From JAEUMD01 sp050246945 (GTDB taxonomy: Bacteria > Pseudomonadota > Alphaproteobacteria > Rhizobiales > Hyphomicrobiaceae), in contig JBFWVC010000011.1 of NCBI GenBank assembly GCA_050246945.1, positions 124,001 through 188,000 on the forward strand: DNA of 64,000 nt. The letters run 5' to 3'. A program made the position numbers and the translations under genes. Below, piece by piece: positions 17,237 to 26,126 of this stretch. The notes under the pieces were generated by a model. The model did not search any database. It had not been told where the DNA came from and saw nothing but the letters and a program-made list of their open reading frames with translations. Within the stretch, counting starts at the first letter, position 1; the number at the start of each line of letters is the position of its first letter.

Positions 17237-18580
17237 TCAGGCGGCCTCGGAGCCAAAGGCCGTCGAATTCTTATCCTCCGTCTGGTCTGCGTCGGATCTC
17301 AGCGCAATGCCGATGTACCGAACTCTGCCTGCGATCTTGGCTTTCTGTACGCCAAGCTCACCAAATTCTCGTCCGAAGGTTGGCAGTGCGAGGGGCTCTT
17401 TGTTCTGCTCGTCGCACCATGCACAATAGTCTTCGTAGAGTTCTGTTGCAGTCAGACTTGAACCATCCTGGGTATCGATTCTCTCCTTGTAGAAGCGTTC
17501 AACATCGGTTTCGGGGGCCACGAGCCGCTGGGGCTGGGCCATGGGCGCCGACTTGTTATCGTTGGCGCCCGAACGCGGCGGTTCGATCGCAACGGGTGCC
17601 GCGGCAACTGCCGCAACCTCCGCCACCGCTGCCGCGGCGGTGTCGAGTTCGGAGTATTCGTCCGATGTCTCGATGCTTCTGATCTCCTCGGCACGAGGAG
17701 CAGCAATTGCCTCGACTGCGCGCTCGGGCATGACAGCCGCAGAAGCCTTGACTTGAGCCGTCTCACGGATCCGCACCATCTTGGGTGCAGCAGGAGCGAG
17801 ACGCTGGTCAATCCGCCAGGTCGAGAACGCGATGTACATGCCAAAACCAGAACCTATCTCGAGCAAGATCGCGATGAACGCCGTCAGCGCCATCTGAACC
17901 GTGTCGACATCAATTCCCGCGATCTTGGCCAGCACGGCAGCTTGAGGATCGGCTTCCGCCATCACGCTGCCGCCGCCCGCAGATGCGATCTTGGCCTGCG
18001 TCTCGGCGATGCGCGCCTCGAGCGCCATTCGCTGCTCGGCTGAGCCGTACTCTGCCGCCAGTGCGTGATACTTGTCGCAGTAGTCGCGCTGGTACTTGCC
18101 TTTGGTCTTGGTGCAGCCGTCGGTCCATTTCCAGGCGCGGTCGTTCTTGGCCGCCTCCATCTCACTTTGGACCGTCGCAGCCGGGCGATGCTGTGGTACC
18201 CAGGAGAGTTGCTCCTGTGCACGTTGCAGATCGGCCCGCAGATCCTTGTAGGTTTGAGCTGCGACCTTGCGCTGCCCAGCCGTATCGAGCCGGTTCAGTG
18301 CAGCGTGACCGAAGGCCGAGGTCAGCGAATACGTCGTGACGACGACCCAGACCACGGCCGATGCCGCCGCCTGCGACCACATTCTGTTTCGTATTGCGGC
18401 GAACAGGAAGAACGGTATCAGTGCCTTGAGGCAGTCGGCTGCGGCAGAAGCCGCACCATAGATCTGACCGTCCAGTTCGGTTTTTCCGAGACTCAGTCCG
18501 AAACGCCAATTCATCGCAGCGGAGACTGCCAATAGCACTCCCGCCGCGAGGACGCCTAACACGCCTAGAGCATGTCTCAT
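17237..18580 (-). CDS. Membrane protein with coiled region and primase-tail-like C-terminal domain
   Basis: A 447-residue protein with a good ribosome binding site (AAGGAGAG) before ATG 18580. Residues 1-100 hold three hydrophobic segments (for example GVLGVLAAGVLLAVSAAM and AAASAVVWVVVTTYSLTSAF). Residues 105-215 are a charged, helical, probably coiled-coil region with a cysteine pair (DGCTKTKGKYQRDYCDKY). A fourth membrane segment lies near 235 (TAFIAILLEIGSGFGMYIAF), then an Ala/Pro-rich linker. The C-terminal 75 residues (ERIDTQDGSSLTATELYEDY, CAWCDEQNKEPLALPTFGRE) resemble the winged-helix tail of phage and plasmid primases (Pox_D5-like). The combination suggests a DNA- or partner-binding module anchored in the membrane, possibly of mobile-element origin. 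Function unknown. Confidence 0.75.
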   Translation of the reverse strand: MRHALGVLGVLAAGVLLAVSAAMNWRFGLSLGKTELDGQIYGAASAAADCLKALIPFFLFAAIRNRMWSQAAASAVVWVVVTTYSLTSAFGHAALNRLDTAGQRKVAAQTYKDLRADLQRAQEQLSWVPQHRPAATVQSEMEAAKNDRAWKWTDGCTKTKGKYQRDYCDKYHALAAEYGSAEQRMALEARIAETQAKIASAGGGSVMAEADPQAAVLAKIAGIDVDTVQMALTAFIAILLEIGSGFGMYIAFSTWRIDQRLAPAAPKMVRIRETAQVKASAAVMPERAVEAIAAPRAEEIRSIETSDEYSELDTAAAAVAEVAAVAAAPVAIEPPRSGANDNKSAPMAQPQRLVAPETDVERFYKERIDTQDGSSLTATELYEDYCAWCDEQNKEPLALPTFGREFGELGVQKAKIAGRVRYIGIALRSDADQTEDKNSTAFGSEAA

Positions 18581-18726
18581 AGGATTGCCCTCTCCTTGTG
18601 CGGACAGCCGACGTCAGCCTGACGCCGGCTTGTGGTCTTGTTAGCCTGGAGGGGCGGGCTTCCGTCTCTTAAGCGCAACCAGTGCGTGAAGAACCACTGC
18701 GAGAGATAAGAGCGCAGATCGGTCAT
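18577..18726 (-). CDS. Possible small upstream reading frame
   Basis: A 49-codon frame starts at ATG 18726 with GGAG 7 bases before it, and its TGA overlaps the ATG of the membrane protein gene (ATGA). The peptide (MTDLRSYLSQWFFTHWLRLR and a basic tail) resembles nothing I know. The four-base overlap and the ribosome binding site are what a coupled leader gene would show, but chance is quite possible. Confidence 0.25.
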   Translation of the reverse strand: MTDLRSYLSQWFFTHWLRLRDGSPPLQANKTTSRRQADVGCPHKERAIL

Positions 18727-19829
18727 CTGTGAGCTCCGGTGCCATTCCCCAATGGCTGCCGGCAGATTTCGAAAGCGTTCCCGGTTCGACACACACGAGA
18801 GATGGACCCCTGGCGCGTCTCGATGCCATTGCACAGTTTCAATCGCCGCTCGACCGAGGCTGTGCAGAACGCATCGAATAGGCCAGGGATAACAAGTTGT
18901 ACGCAAAGAATACGCCCCCTCATGCTGGAGGCTAGCTCGATTCGTAGCGATTCGTTAAGAGAATCAGTTGGCTACAATTCGACATAGAAAAATCGGGGAC
19001 GCCGACCACGGCTCTTGGGGCGCACGTGCGACCGGGCTTTTCCACAAGCCCGCGCGAGTTTTTCACAAGCCATCCCCAGCTCGGCAACCATCAACCCACA
19101 ACATCTAGTGGTCGAGACCCAGCCGCCGTCTACCTGTGCCATTCCTGCACGTGGGCGTGGCAATGCCGCTGCATCATGCCTGCCCTTGGTTTACGTGTTC
19201 GTGCCCAGGTCTGCACCTAGTCGGCAGCATGATGGCTGTCACATTTCGGGCACGCCACATAATGACCGAGAAATGCGAGTTGCATCAGCCTCTGGTTCGT
19301 GAAAAATTGAATAGGGAAGTGGTCGGATTGCTCAGCGGAGGCGGTTTGTTTCCGAGGCCTGCCTCCCCTAGATGCGAGAGGGCATATTCCGCTCGTCTTT
19401 GCTCAGATCCCTTGACTGGCGCGACAACTTGCTTGGGCGTGCGCGGCGCGGCTCGGAGTGACCGGGCGAGAAGCCCAGTGACGTTTGGTTGGGTTTGGCT
19501 CGACTAATTCATGCTTGGCTGACGACTGAGAACGGCGTGAGCGAGTGTAACTCCAGGTTGCCGAGATTCAGAAGGACGAAATCCAAAAAGACAAAGAGGC
19601 ATAATCCGTCGATCGCAGGCGCGGCTCCAACGGCAGAGGCGTGTTGGGGCAAGGCGGATTCGTTGACATCTTTGTGCTGAGGAGTTGACTCTAACTACTT
19701 CGGCTGCCGGCTACTGCGACTGTCGGAAACCGGTTCTCGCGTTCGTGGGTCGGCAATTGTGTGCGGACGCCGCTTGCGGTTATGAAGTGAAGCCATGTCG
19801 GAGCGGCTTGGCGCCAGAGAGGTTTCGCC
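18727..19829. other. 1.1 kb without recognised genes
   Basis: No reading frame here has both a start site and a family resemblance. At 19030-19075 there are two similar boxes, TTTTCCACAAGCC and TTTTTCACAAGCC, 20-30 bases apart. They resemble DnaA-box-like sequences (TTATCCACA) but differ from the consensus and have no accompanying AT-rich unwinding region that I can see. The last part must hold the promoter of the gene at 19830. Base use looks less GC-biased around 19260-19700 than in neighbouring genes. Confidence 0.4.
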
Positions 19830-21188
19830 ATGCGTGTACTCGGAAGCCTAGCGTTCCTGATTAGCGCGCTATGCGTCGGCGCTTATGCTTATTTCCCCCT
19901 AAACAGCTCACATTACGGACGGTTGGCGGAGATCATCCACGTCCGGGTCGGCGACACCCATGACGTGCGTGCTTCAACCGGCGACGCCCAACCATCCTTG
20001 CAAAGGCGCAGCTTCTCACCGGGCCAGGACACGTTCCGTTCCATGATGGACGCTTCGGCAAAAGCCACGGCGCATTCGAAGTCCGGCGGCAATACCCCGA
20101 TGCTGGCGGGCAAACAGACCGCTTCGCCACCACCTTCATCAGCGCTGGAGACTTCCGAAGGTTTTGCCCCGGCATCCCGTCCGCAGGCCGGTTGGCGGAC
20201 TGTCGTTGCCGGCGGAGACAGCGACCTGCGCCGTGCAGCGCCTAAGCGCAACGACTATCAGGCCCGCTATGAGCTGATCCAGAAATTGCAGACCGAGCTG
20301 GCGCGCGTTGGATGCTATCTGGGCGACGTCGACGGCGATTGGGGCCCGGGCTCGAAGCGCGCGGCCGGCGAGTTCCTGCGCAAGGTCAATGCGACGCTGC
20401 CGATCGATACGCCCGACTACATCCTGTTGACGCTCATCCAGGGTCATGCCGACAAGGCGTGTGGCGTCTATTGCCCCAGCGGACAGGGACTCGCATCAGA
20501 CGGGCGCTGCGTGCCGAACGTGGTTGTCGCAAGCGGACCACAGCGCGGGAAGCTGCTCGCTCGCAAGACGTTGGGTGCGAGGGACATGAAGCTACTGAGC
20601 AACCAGACGCATAATGTCGTGACGCCGGCTCCGGCTCTTCCAGCGCCTTCGACCCGCACCGCCAGTCGCGGAACAGCGGGTGGGTATGCGACAGGTGCCT
20701 CTGTGGCGGGCGCAACAACTTTTCTTCCCGATCCCGTCACAGGACTGGCCAATCGCAAAGCCGATCGCGACAGCCAAGGCGCCGGCGAACCGCCTGCGCG
20801 CGCGGTGCCCTTGCCCGGCATGATGGCGGTAGGTGCACCAATATACGAGCACGACAGCGTTCCAAACGCGCCGGCCGTCGCCGCGCTGACACCACCGCCC
20901 TTGCCGGTGCAGTCGGATCCGGGCCGCCAGATCCCACCCGCCAGACAGGCAGTGGAGCGCGGAGCCAGCGAGTCTATTGCAAACAGTGAGTTCGGCCGCT
21001 CGTCGAGCGCTCCGGAAATCGAGCGCCCGCGGCGGGATGCCAGCGCCCACAAATCACGCAAGGGCAAGGAGGAGCAGCGGCGCGCGCGCTATGATGGACG
21101 CGGCGATACCGTGCGCACATTTTCCGGCCGCGTGCGCCGCGGGTCGCCTCAGCACAACCTGATGCTCAGTCTTGGTGGCGTGTTCTAG
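19830..21188 (+). CDS. Secreted or anchored protein with peptidoglycan-binding-like domain
   Basis: A 452-residue protein with an N-terminal hydrophobic signal or anchor (MRVLGSLAFLISALCVGAYA) after a ribosome binding site GAGAGG. Residues 150-230 carry the only recognisable domain: ELIQKLQTELARVGCYLGDV then DGDWGPGSKRAAGEFLRKVN, the pattern of peptidoglycan-binding-like repeats, followed by a cysteine-containing end (KACGVYCPSGQGLASDGRCV). The rest is Pro/Ala/Ser-rich and low-complexity, ending in basic residues. Rhizobia have many proteins with this cysteine-bearing domain; it probably works in the periplasm. The TAG stop coincides with the CTAG boundary of a repeat element. Confidence 0.72.
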   Translation: MRVLGSLAFLISALCVGAYAYFPLNSSHYGRLAEIIHVRVGDTHDVRASTGDAQPSLQRRSFSPGQDTFRSMMDASAKATAHSKSGGNTPMLAGKQTASPPPSSALETSEGFAPASRPQAGWRTVVAGGDSDLRRAAPKRNDYQARYELIQKLQTELARVGCYLGDVDGDWGPGSKRAAGEFLRKVNATLPIDTPDYILLTLIQGHADKACGVYCPSGQGLASDGRCVPNVVVASGPQRGKLLARKTLGARDMKLLSNQTHNVVTPAPALPAPSTRTASRGTAGGYATGASVAGATTFLPDPVTGLANRKADRDSQGAGEPPARAVPLPGMMAVGAPIYEHDSVPNAPAVAALTPPPLPVQSDPGRQIPPARQAVERGASESIANSEFGRSSSAPEIERPRRDASAHKSRKGKEEQRRARYDGRGDTVRTFSGRVRRGSPQHNLMLSLGGVF

Positions 21189-21284
21189 ATCGTGTTCATG
21201 TTTCGTGGAAGCATGCACACGATCAAGTCCATTGTTTGGAACATGTATTTCACGCTAGACCGCTGCGCACTTCAGCTAAGCATC
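21185..21284. repeat. Two-stem palindromic repeat family A, copy 2
   Basis: Begins at the CTAG that contains the stop codon of the preceding gene. Left stem ATCGTGTTCATG with CACACGATC; right stem GGAACATGTATTTCACGCTAG with CACTTCAGCTAAGCAT. The right boundary is degraded and has no CTAG. Confidence 0.65.
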
Positions 21285-21487
21285 CACTTGCGCAGGTCGG
21301 GCTCAGATCAAGTCACGTCTGGCCATCATGGCATGCACAATCTCATTGTTTTAGAGTTTGATTTGCTACCGCGATGGAGGCACGACCGTTCGCATCACCG
21401 TCGATCAGGTTCTCGATCGTATTGCAGATGGTCCGCCCCAATCCTGATGATTGCATTCGCAAGGCGGGGTGGGTGCGACGGGCGACG

Positions 21488-21835
21488 TCATTCTTGCTGC
21501 GCGCGTGGGGGAACCGTCTCGGCCAGAATCCACTCCAGAAAGATTTCCGATCCTCCGGCCACCGGTATGACAACGAGCGCGGGGTTGTCGTAAGGATGGC
21601 GCGCCCGCACGTGATCCACAACGGCGGCCGCGAGACCCAACCGGGTCTTGATGAGGGCTGCCACCTCGGTATCGGCATGACGCTGTCCCTGCCAGTTGTA
21701 GATCGATGTCATTTCGCCCAGCACGTTGACGCAGGCCGCGAGCTTGCCATCGACCAATTCACCAGCAATGCTCGTTGCCGTGTCGCGATCCGGAAAAGTG
21801 CCGTACACCAATACCGGCTTGTCGTCCTCGCCCAT
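21488..21835 (-). CDS. cutA: CutA1-like divalent-cation tolerance protein
   Basis: The 115-residue product from ATG 21835 has the CutA signature: VLVYGTFPDRDTATSIAGEL at the start, LAACVNVLGEMTSIYNWQG in the middle (the conserved AACVN and IYxWxG), EVAALIKT, and HPYDNPALVVIPVAGG near the end. CutA proteins form trimers related to PII proteins; links to copper tolerance are reported but the exact role is unsettled. It is divergent from the NAD kinase gene with 68 bases between them, so the promoters must be back to back. Start choice: an overlapping TTG at 21838 is less likely. Confidence 0.9.
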   Translation of the reverse strand: MGEDDKPVLVYGTFPDRDTATSIAGELVDGKLAACVNVLGEMTSIYNWQGQRHADTEVAALIKTRLGLAAAVVDHVRARHPYDNPALVVIPVAGGSEIFLEWILAETVPPRAQQE

Positions 21836-21903
21836 CAAAGCACCTTATTACAACGCCCCAGCCGCCAACGGGCCCAATGCCCATCGATCCGACTTGCAGA
21901 GCC

Positions 21904-22707
21904 ATGTCATCTCCCAACCGATCCGAGACGGCCCCGCGCCGGGACTTCAAGAAGATCGCCTTCGTAGCCAGCGAGGTCGTCGAAGCCCAGCGCTCCATGA
22001 AACGGCTCTCCCAGCGCTACGGCAATGTCAAGCCGCGCGACGCGGACGCCATCGTAGCGCTCGGCGGTGACGGGCTGATGCTGCAAACGCTCCATGCCTA
22101 CATGAACGAGCAGATACCGATCTACGGCATGAACCGGGGTTCGGTCGGCTTCCTCATGAATGAGTACAGCGAGGACAACCTCACCGAGCGGCTCGCGGCA
22201 GCGGAGATCAGTCGGATACATCCGCTGTCGATGATCGCGCACGACAGGGAAGGAAGGGCGCACAAGAGCCTTGCCATCAACGAGGTCTCCGTATTCCGCG
22301 AGCGTTTCCAGGCTGCGAAACTTCAGATCTCGATCGACGGCACGGTGCGCCTGCACGAACTCATCTGCGACGGCGTGCTGGTGGCAACGCCCGCGGGCTC
22401 AACAGCCTACAACCTGTCGGCGGGCGGACCGCTGCTGCCGATCTTCGCGCCGTTACTGGCGCTCACTCCCATCAGCCCGTTCCGGCCTCGGCGCTGGCCG
22501 GGGGCACTGCTGTCGAACGCGGCGCGCATCACGATCTCGGTGAAGGAGCCGGAGAAGCGGCCGGTGAGTGCGACCGCCGATCACTTCGAGACGCGAGACG
22601 TATTGCGCGTGGAGATCGCACAGGCGCATGCCATCGACCTCTACATGATGTTCGATCCCGGCCACGACCTCGACGAGCGCGTAATCTCGGAACAATTCCG
22701 TTTCTAG
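21904..22707 (+). CDS. nadK: NAD kinase
   Basis: The 267-residue enzyme phosphorylates NAD to NADP in the cytoplasm. Visible motifs are IVALGGDGLMLQTLH (GGDG nucleotide-binding motif), YGMNRGSVGFLMN, NEVSVFR, and LVATPAGSTAYNLSAGGPLL (second conserved glycine-rich motif), all in the normal order. Length is standard for alphaproteobacterial NadK. The start at 21904 is chosen because it gives the family's normal N-terminus; a longer frame to 21775 overlaps the divergent cutA promoter and coding region. Directly after the stop comes a triplicated 60-base repeat that may serve as 3' structure. Confidence 0.92.
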   Translation: MSSPNRSETAPRRDFKKIAFVASEVVEAQRSMKRLSQRYGNVKPRDADAIVALGGDGLMLQTLHAYMNEQIPIYGMNRGSVGFLMNEYSEDNLTERLAAAEISRIHPLSMIAHDREGRAHKSLAINEVSVFRERFQAAKLQISIDGTVRLHELICDGVLVATPAGSTAYNLSAGGPLLPIFAPLLALTPISPFRPRRWPGALLSNAARITISVKEPEKRPVSATADHFETRDVLRVEIAQAHAIDLYMMFDPGHDLDERVISEQFRF

Positions 22708-22721
22708 AACAGGTCGGGGAG

Positions 22722-22901
22722 CTTGTCTGAAGCCTGTTTTTCACGCTGAACCGCATAAAACACTTCAGCTAAACATGCTGCTTGGTCTGAGGCATGTTTT
22801 TCACGCTGAACCGCATAAAACACTTCAGCTAAACATGTTGCTTGGTCTGAAGCATGTTTTTCACGCTGAACCGCATAAAACACTTCAGCTAAACATGCTT
22901 A
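22722..22901. repeat. Three tandem 60-base copies of the family A second stem
   Basis: The segment CACGCTGAACCGCATAAAAC recurs at 22741, 22801 and 22861, an exact 60-base period. Each unit is a palindrome ending in ACTTCAGCTAAACATG and differs from the next by only one or two bases. It lies between nadK and the convergent nitroreductase gene. It is not a CRISPR array: units are repeated whole, with no unique spacers. Confidence 0.85.
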
Positions 22902-22952
22902 GCGACAGGGCGACAACGCGGTGTCGCAATCATAAGTCGTGCGCGTTCCTGT

Positions 22953-23528
22953 TCAGCCGTTCCAGCGAGTTACCACTTCGGCAAGCGCAGGGCGCGGACG
23001 CTCCTCGGGCTTAGACGTTGCAGTGCCTATGTAAACGAAGCCAACGACGCGCTCGTTCTCAGCAAGGCCCAGCGCAGTACGTATGCGCGGGCTGTAAGCG
23101 ATCCACTCCGTGAGCCAGCAGGTTGCATAGCCCATCGCGTTGGCGGCGACGCAGAGGTTCATCGCGGAGGCACCGGCTGAAAGGATCTGCTCCCACTCGG
23201 GTGCGCCAGGCTTTGAAGTGACGCGCGAGATGACGGCGACAACCACGGGGGCGCGCATGAAGCGCTCACGCTCGGTCTTGAGCCGGATCTCGGAGGGCTC
23301 CATGGTGTCTTCAGCCTTGCACGCCTCGGCTATCCGTTCGCCAAATTGGCGGCGCGCCTCTCCCTCGAAGACGATGAATCGCCAGGGAACGAGCTTCTTG
23401 TGATCGGGCACACGCGCGGCGATTGTCAGAGCATCGTGGAGTTCCGCAGCCGAAGGCCCTGGTTCACTCATCAGGTCGGGTTTGACCGAGCGGCGCGTTT
23501 TCAGCAGGGCAAGGGTCATTTCATCCAT
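22953..23528 (-). CDS. Nitroreductase family protein (YdjA-like)
   Basis: A 191-residue FMN-dependent oxidoreductase. The N-terminus LLKTRRSVKPDLM carries the arginine pair that contacts FMN phosphate, followed by LTIAARVPDHKKLVPWRFIV. The middle SAGASAMNLCVAANAMGYAT and the end RVVGFVYIGTATSKPEERPR are family hallmarks. The short length and sequence features fit the YdjA subgroup, which has a small substrate pocket. The physiological substrate is unknown; such enzymes use NAD(P)H to reduce nitro compounds or quinones. It is convergent with nadK and followed by no operon partner. Confidence 0.88.
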   Translation of the reverse strand: MDEMTLALLKTRRSVKPDLMSEPGPSAAELHDALTIAARVPDHKKLVPWRFIVFEGEARRQFGERIAEACKAEDTMEPSEIRLKTERERFMRAPVVVAVISRVTSKPGAPEWEQILSAGASAMNLCVAANAMGYATCWLTEWIAYSPRIRTALGLAENERVVGFVYIGTATSKPEERPRPALAEVVTRWNG

Positions 23529-23676
23529 CAGGTTTTCCCATCGCGTCGACGCCGGGGGCCAAGTTGTGCCCCGCGCTGGAGATCGCGGTCCCTCGCTATA
23601 GCAAATCCGCTTCTGTTACAATGCGTGGAGTCGGCTCCACCGGCCGGACCGACCTTGCAAAAGCCACGAGGAGACC

Positions 23677-25692
23677 ATGCCCGCAACCGCGCCACGAATA
23701 AACTTCAGCCTCCGTTGCAAACGCGGGTTTGCATGGGCCGTACTGTCCGCGCTGACACTGTGCCCGGGCGTTTCGAACGTTGCTCTGGCGCAGGAGGCCG
23801 CGGACCAGGACAAGCGTCCGGTGCTGATGGCTCTGATGGACGGTTCGGGTTCGATGTGGGGCGGGCTTGGCAGCGAGGGCCGGAGCAAGCTTGCGGCTGC
23901 GCGCGAAGCACTCCAGGCGGTTTTGCCGCGTGCGGCCGGATCGCACCGTCTCGGGCTCGCTGCTTTCGGCCCGGGCTGCAGGACTGCCGGTGTCATTGTC
24001 GCGCCCCGGCAAAGCAGCGTAGAAGGCATCATCACGCCGTTGGTGAAATTCAACCCGCGCGGAAAGGGACCGCTCAGCGCCGGACTGAAGGCTGCGGGTG
24101 ACGCCATCGACGACAGCAGCGGCGGCGCGATCGTGGTTTTCCATGATGGACTCGATAACTGCGGCGAGGACCAGTGCGCCGCCGCCGCCCAGTTGCATGC
24201 GGCAAAGCCTAACTTGAGAGTCTTTACCGTCTCGCTCGGAATGGAGGCCGCAGAGGTGGCGGCAATCACCTGCGTGGCGAAGGCGACAGGCGGGCGCGCC
24301 TTTGCCGCCGACGATCCCGATGGCGTGGTCAAGGCCCTCGAAGAGATCGCCAATCTCGTCGACACGAAAACGCCTGCACCGTCCTCGGCATCCCTACAGG
24401 AGACAGCGCCTGTTTCGAAGCCCGCCGAGACGGGACCATCAAGGCTGGTTGCCAGAGCCCGACTGGACGCCGGAGGCAGCGTCGTCTCGATGCCATTGTC
24501 GTGGCGTGTAACCTCTACCGATGGGAACAGGGTTTTGCATGAGGCTGTTGCGCCGTCGTTGGCGGTGCCGCTCGCCAGCGGGCCAGTACGCGTCGAGGTG
24601 ACGAGCGGGCGTATCGCAGTTCAACGCAATGTCGAGATCGCCAAAGAGGGCGACACTGTCCTGGACATTGCGCTCGATGCCGGGATCGTGCGATTCGACA
24701 CTGGCGCAGAGCGATTGGCAAGCGATGCAGAGGAGCCGCTCATCTTTCTGGAAACGCTTGCGTCGACCCAGACTGGCAACAACGCCCACACCGAATCTCG
24801 TCCGTCCGGCCCTTTGTGGATAGCGCGGGGCAAGGCGATCGAGGCCATGCTTCCGCCGGGGGACTACCGCGCGGTAGCGGAATACGGTCTGGCGCGTGCC
24901 GTGGCGCAGGTTAGCGTCATTGCTGGCGAGGCTCTCAATCTGGCCCTTCCTCTTGAGGCGGGGCGGCTGGAGCTGTCCACCACGCCGCAAGGGCTCGACG
25001 ATGTCGTCTACCGTATCGAGGTCGACGATCCAGACCGGCCTGGCGGGAGGCGCGAGTTGACGCAGACCGCACATGCGGCGCCTGCGTTCGTGCTTTCGAC
25101 TGGCACCTACTATGTCTCGGCGGCGACCGGGGGTGAGAACGTGCGCCGCCTGGTCACCGTGCGTTCCGGCGAAGTGACGCGCGAAACCTTCAACCTCGCA
25201 CTCGTCAGTCTGGAGATCGAGGCCGCGGTCAATGGTGCGCCAGCCGGGCGCGAACCGCTCACGCTCAGCATCAAGCCACTGACAAACGGGGCCGGCGGAA
25301 AGCCTGCCGGCGAGCGGCTCGTATCAATGGGGTGGCCGATACGACTGGCGCCAGGAAGCTATCGGGTCACAGTACGGTACGGATTGAACGATGCTACGGC
25401 GTCGCGTGACGTCGATCTCCGTCCGGGCGATGCGCAACGGGTGCGGATCGACTTGAAGACAGCCGAAGTGAGCCTCGACATGACTGGGCCGGACGGCAGC
25501 CCTCTCGGCGCAGTATGCGAGTTGAAGAGCCGGCAGGGCGACGTCATCTGGCGTACCGTCGAAATCCGCCCAAGACGGGTGGTTACTCCAGGGCAATACG
25601 CACTTCGCTGCCGCGCGGGCGCGGCCATTCGCGATATCGCGGTGACGGCGGCGGCCGGGCAAGTCACACGCGCGGCGCCGTTTGCCCCTTAG
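23677..25692 (+). CDS. Secreted VWA-domain protein with repeated beta-sandwich modules
   Basis: A 671-residue protein with ribosome binding site GAGGAG, a signal peptide (to VALAQEAA, about residue 42) and a von Willebrand A domain at about 45-225. Its metal site starts LMDGSGSMWGG (DxSxS). The rest, about 250-671, is made of four or five similar beta modules, each with a pattern of a WRV-type strand, a G-x-Y turn (LSTGTYYVSAATG, LAPGSYRVTVRYG, VTPGQYALRCRAG) and a closing strand. The same module recurs in the next gene. It is probably periplasmic or surface-exposed and binds a protein or polysaccharide partner in a metal-dependent way. Function not known. Confidence 0.8.
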   Translation: MPATAPRINFSLRCKRGFAWAVLSALTLCPGVSNVALAQEAADQDKRPVLMALMDGSGSMWGGLGSEGRSKLAAAREALQAVLPRAAGSHRLGLAAFGPGCRTAGVIVAPRQSSVEGIITPLVKFNPRGKGPLSAGLKAAGDAIDDSSGGAIVVFHDGLDNCGEDQCAAAAQLHAAKPNLRVFTVSLGMEAAEVAAITCVAKATGGRAFAADDPDGVVKALEEIANLVDTKTPAPSSASLQETAPVSKPAETGPSRLVARARLDAGGSVVSMPLSWRVTSTDGNRVLHEAVAPSLAVPLASGPVRVEVTSGRIAVQRNVEIAKEGDTVLDIALDAGIVRFDTGAERLASDAEEPLIFLETLASTQTGNNAHTESRPSGPLWIARGKAIEAMLPPGDYRAVAEYGLARAVAQVSVIAGEALNLALPLEAGRLELSTTPQGLDDVVYRIEVDDPDRPGGRRELTQTAHAAPAFVLSTGTYYVSAATGGENVRRLVTVRSGEVTRETFNLALVSLEIEAAVNGAPAGREPLTLSIKPLTNGAGGKPAGERLVSMGWPIRLAPGSYRVTVRYGLNDATASRDVDLRPGDAQRVRIDLKTAEVSLDMTGPDGSPLGAVCELKSRQGDVIWRTVEIRPRRVVTPGQYALRCRAGAAIRDIAVTAAAGQVTRAAPFAP

Positions 25693-25803
25693 AATCGTGC
25701 GGTTGTGAGAAACGCGTGCGTCATCATCATGTCGTCACAGTTGCACGATTGCTGTCTGATTGCTGCCGACAGGAAGCTTTTGCGTCAATCCCGGCTCGTG
25801 TCG

Positions 25804-25869
25804 TGATTGCGAAATTCGTCACATGCTGCAGCGAGTGTCGAACGAATTTCGCGTTTCTGACGACACTAC
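25804..25869. repeat. Palindromic repeat family 5, copy 1
   Basis: Contains GCGAAATTCGTCACATGCTG and GAACGAATTTCGCGTTTCTG, ending TGACGACACTA. It is the reverse complement, with few changes, of 57593-57667. Confidence 0.7.
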
Positions 25870-25883
25870 AGCAGGTCAGTATG

Positions 25884-25994
25884 AGATTGAATCAGGCCTG
25901 ACCATCGTGGCCTGCTCTGTCTCTTTGTTTGAGAGACTGATTCACGCCTTCGATGGAAGCATGGCTGCTTCCATCGCAGACGATCAGGCTCTAG
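25884..25994. repeat. Palindromic repeat family 2, copy 1
   Basis: Shares GATTGAATC-GG-C-G-CCAT and GTGGCCTGCTC with a second copy at 45931-46043 over about 110 bases. Ends imperfectly complement each other (AGGCCTGACCATCG and CGACGATCAGGCT-type), and the right end is CTAG. Confidence 0.65.
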
Positions 25995-26007
25995 AAAAAT
26001 CAATGCA

Positions 26008-26086
26008 ATGGTGTGATTCAGATCGAGAAGTCCGCCTCGCCACCCAGCCAAGTCGTATGAAACGGATTTCTCGACCATCACACTAG
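26008..26086. repeat. Palindromic repeat family 3, copy 1
   Basis: Left arm GGTGTGATTCAGATCGAGAA followed by GTCCG, right arm CGGATTTCTCGACCATCACA followed by CTAG; the arms are inverted repeats. A second copy is at 29625-29697. Confidence 0.7.
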
Positions 26087-26126
26087 CCGGAGTTCAGGTC
26101 GGTCTTCTGGCTCAGCAAGAATTTGA

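Larger units (their letters stand above)
25693..26126. other. Intergenic nest of three palindromic elements
   Basis: No gene. Three different repeat families are arranged head to tail: family 5 (25804-25869), family 2 (25884-25994) and family 3 (26008-26086). The last two end at CTAG. Confidence 0.6.

Noticed and set aside
19010..19100. Chromosomal replication origin
   Set aside because: Only two box-like sequences, both off consensus, with no dnaA, parAB or hemE neighbours.
22722..22901. Possible CRISPR array
   Set aside because: The 60-base units repeat completely without unique spacers, and there are no cas genes.
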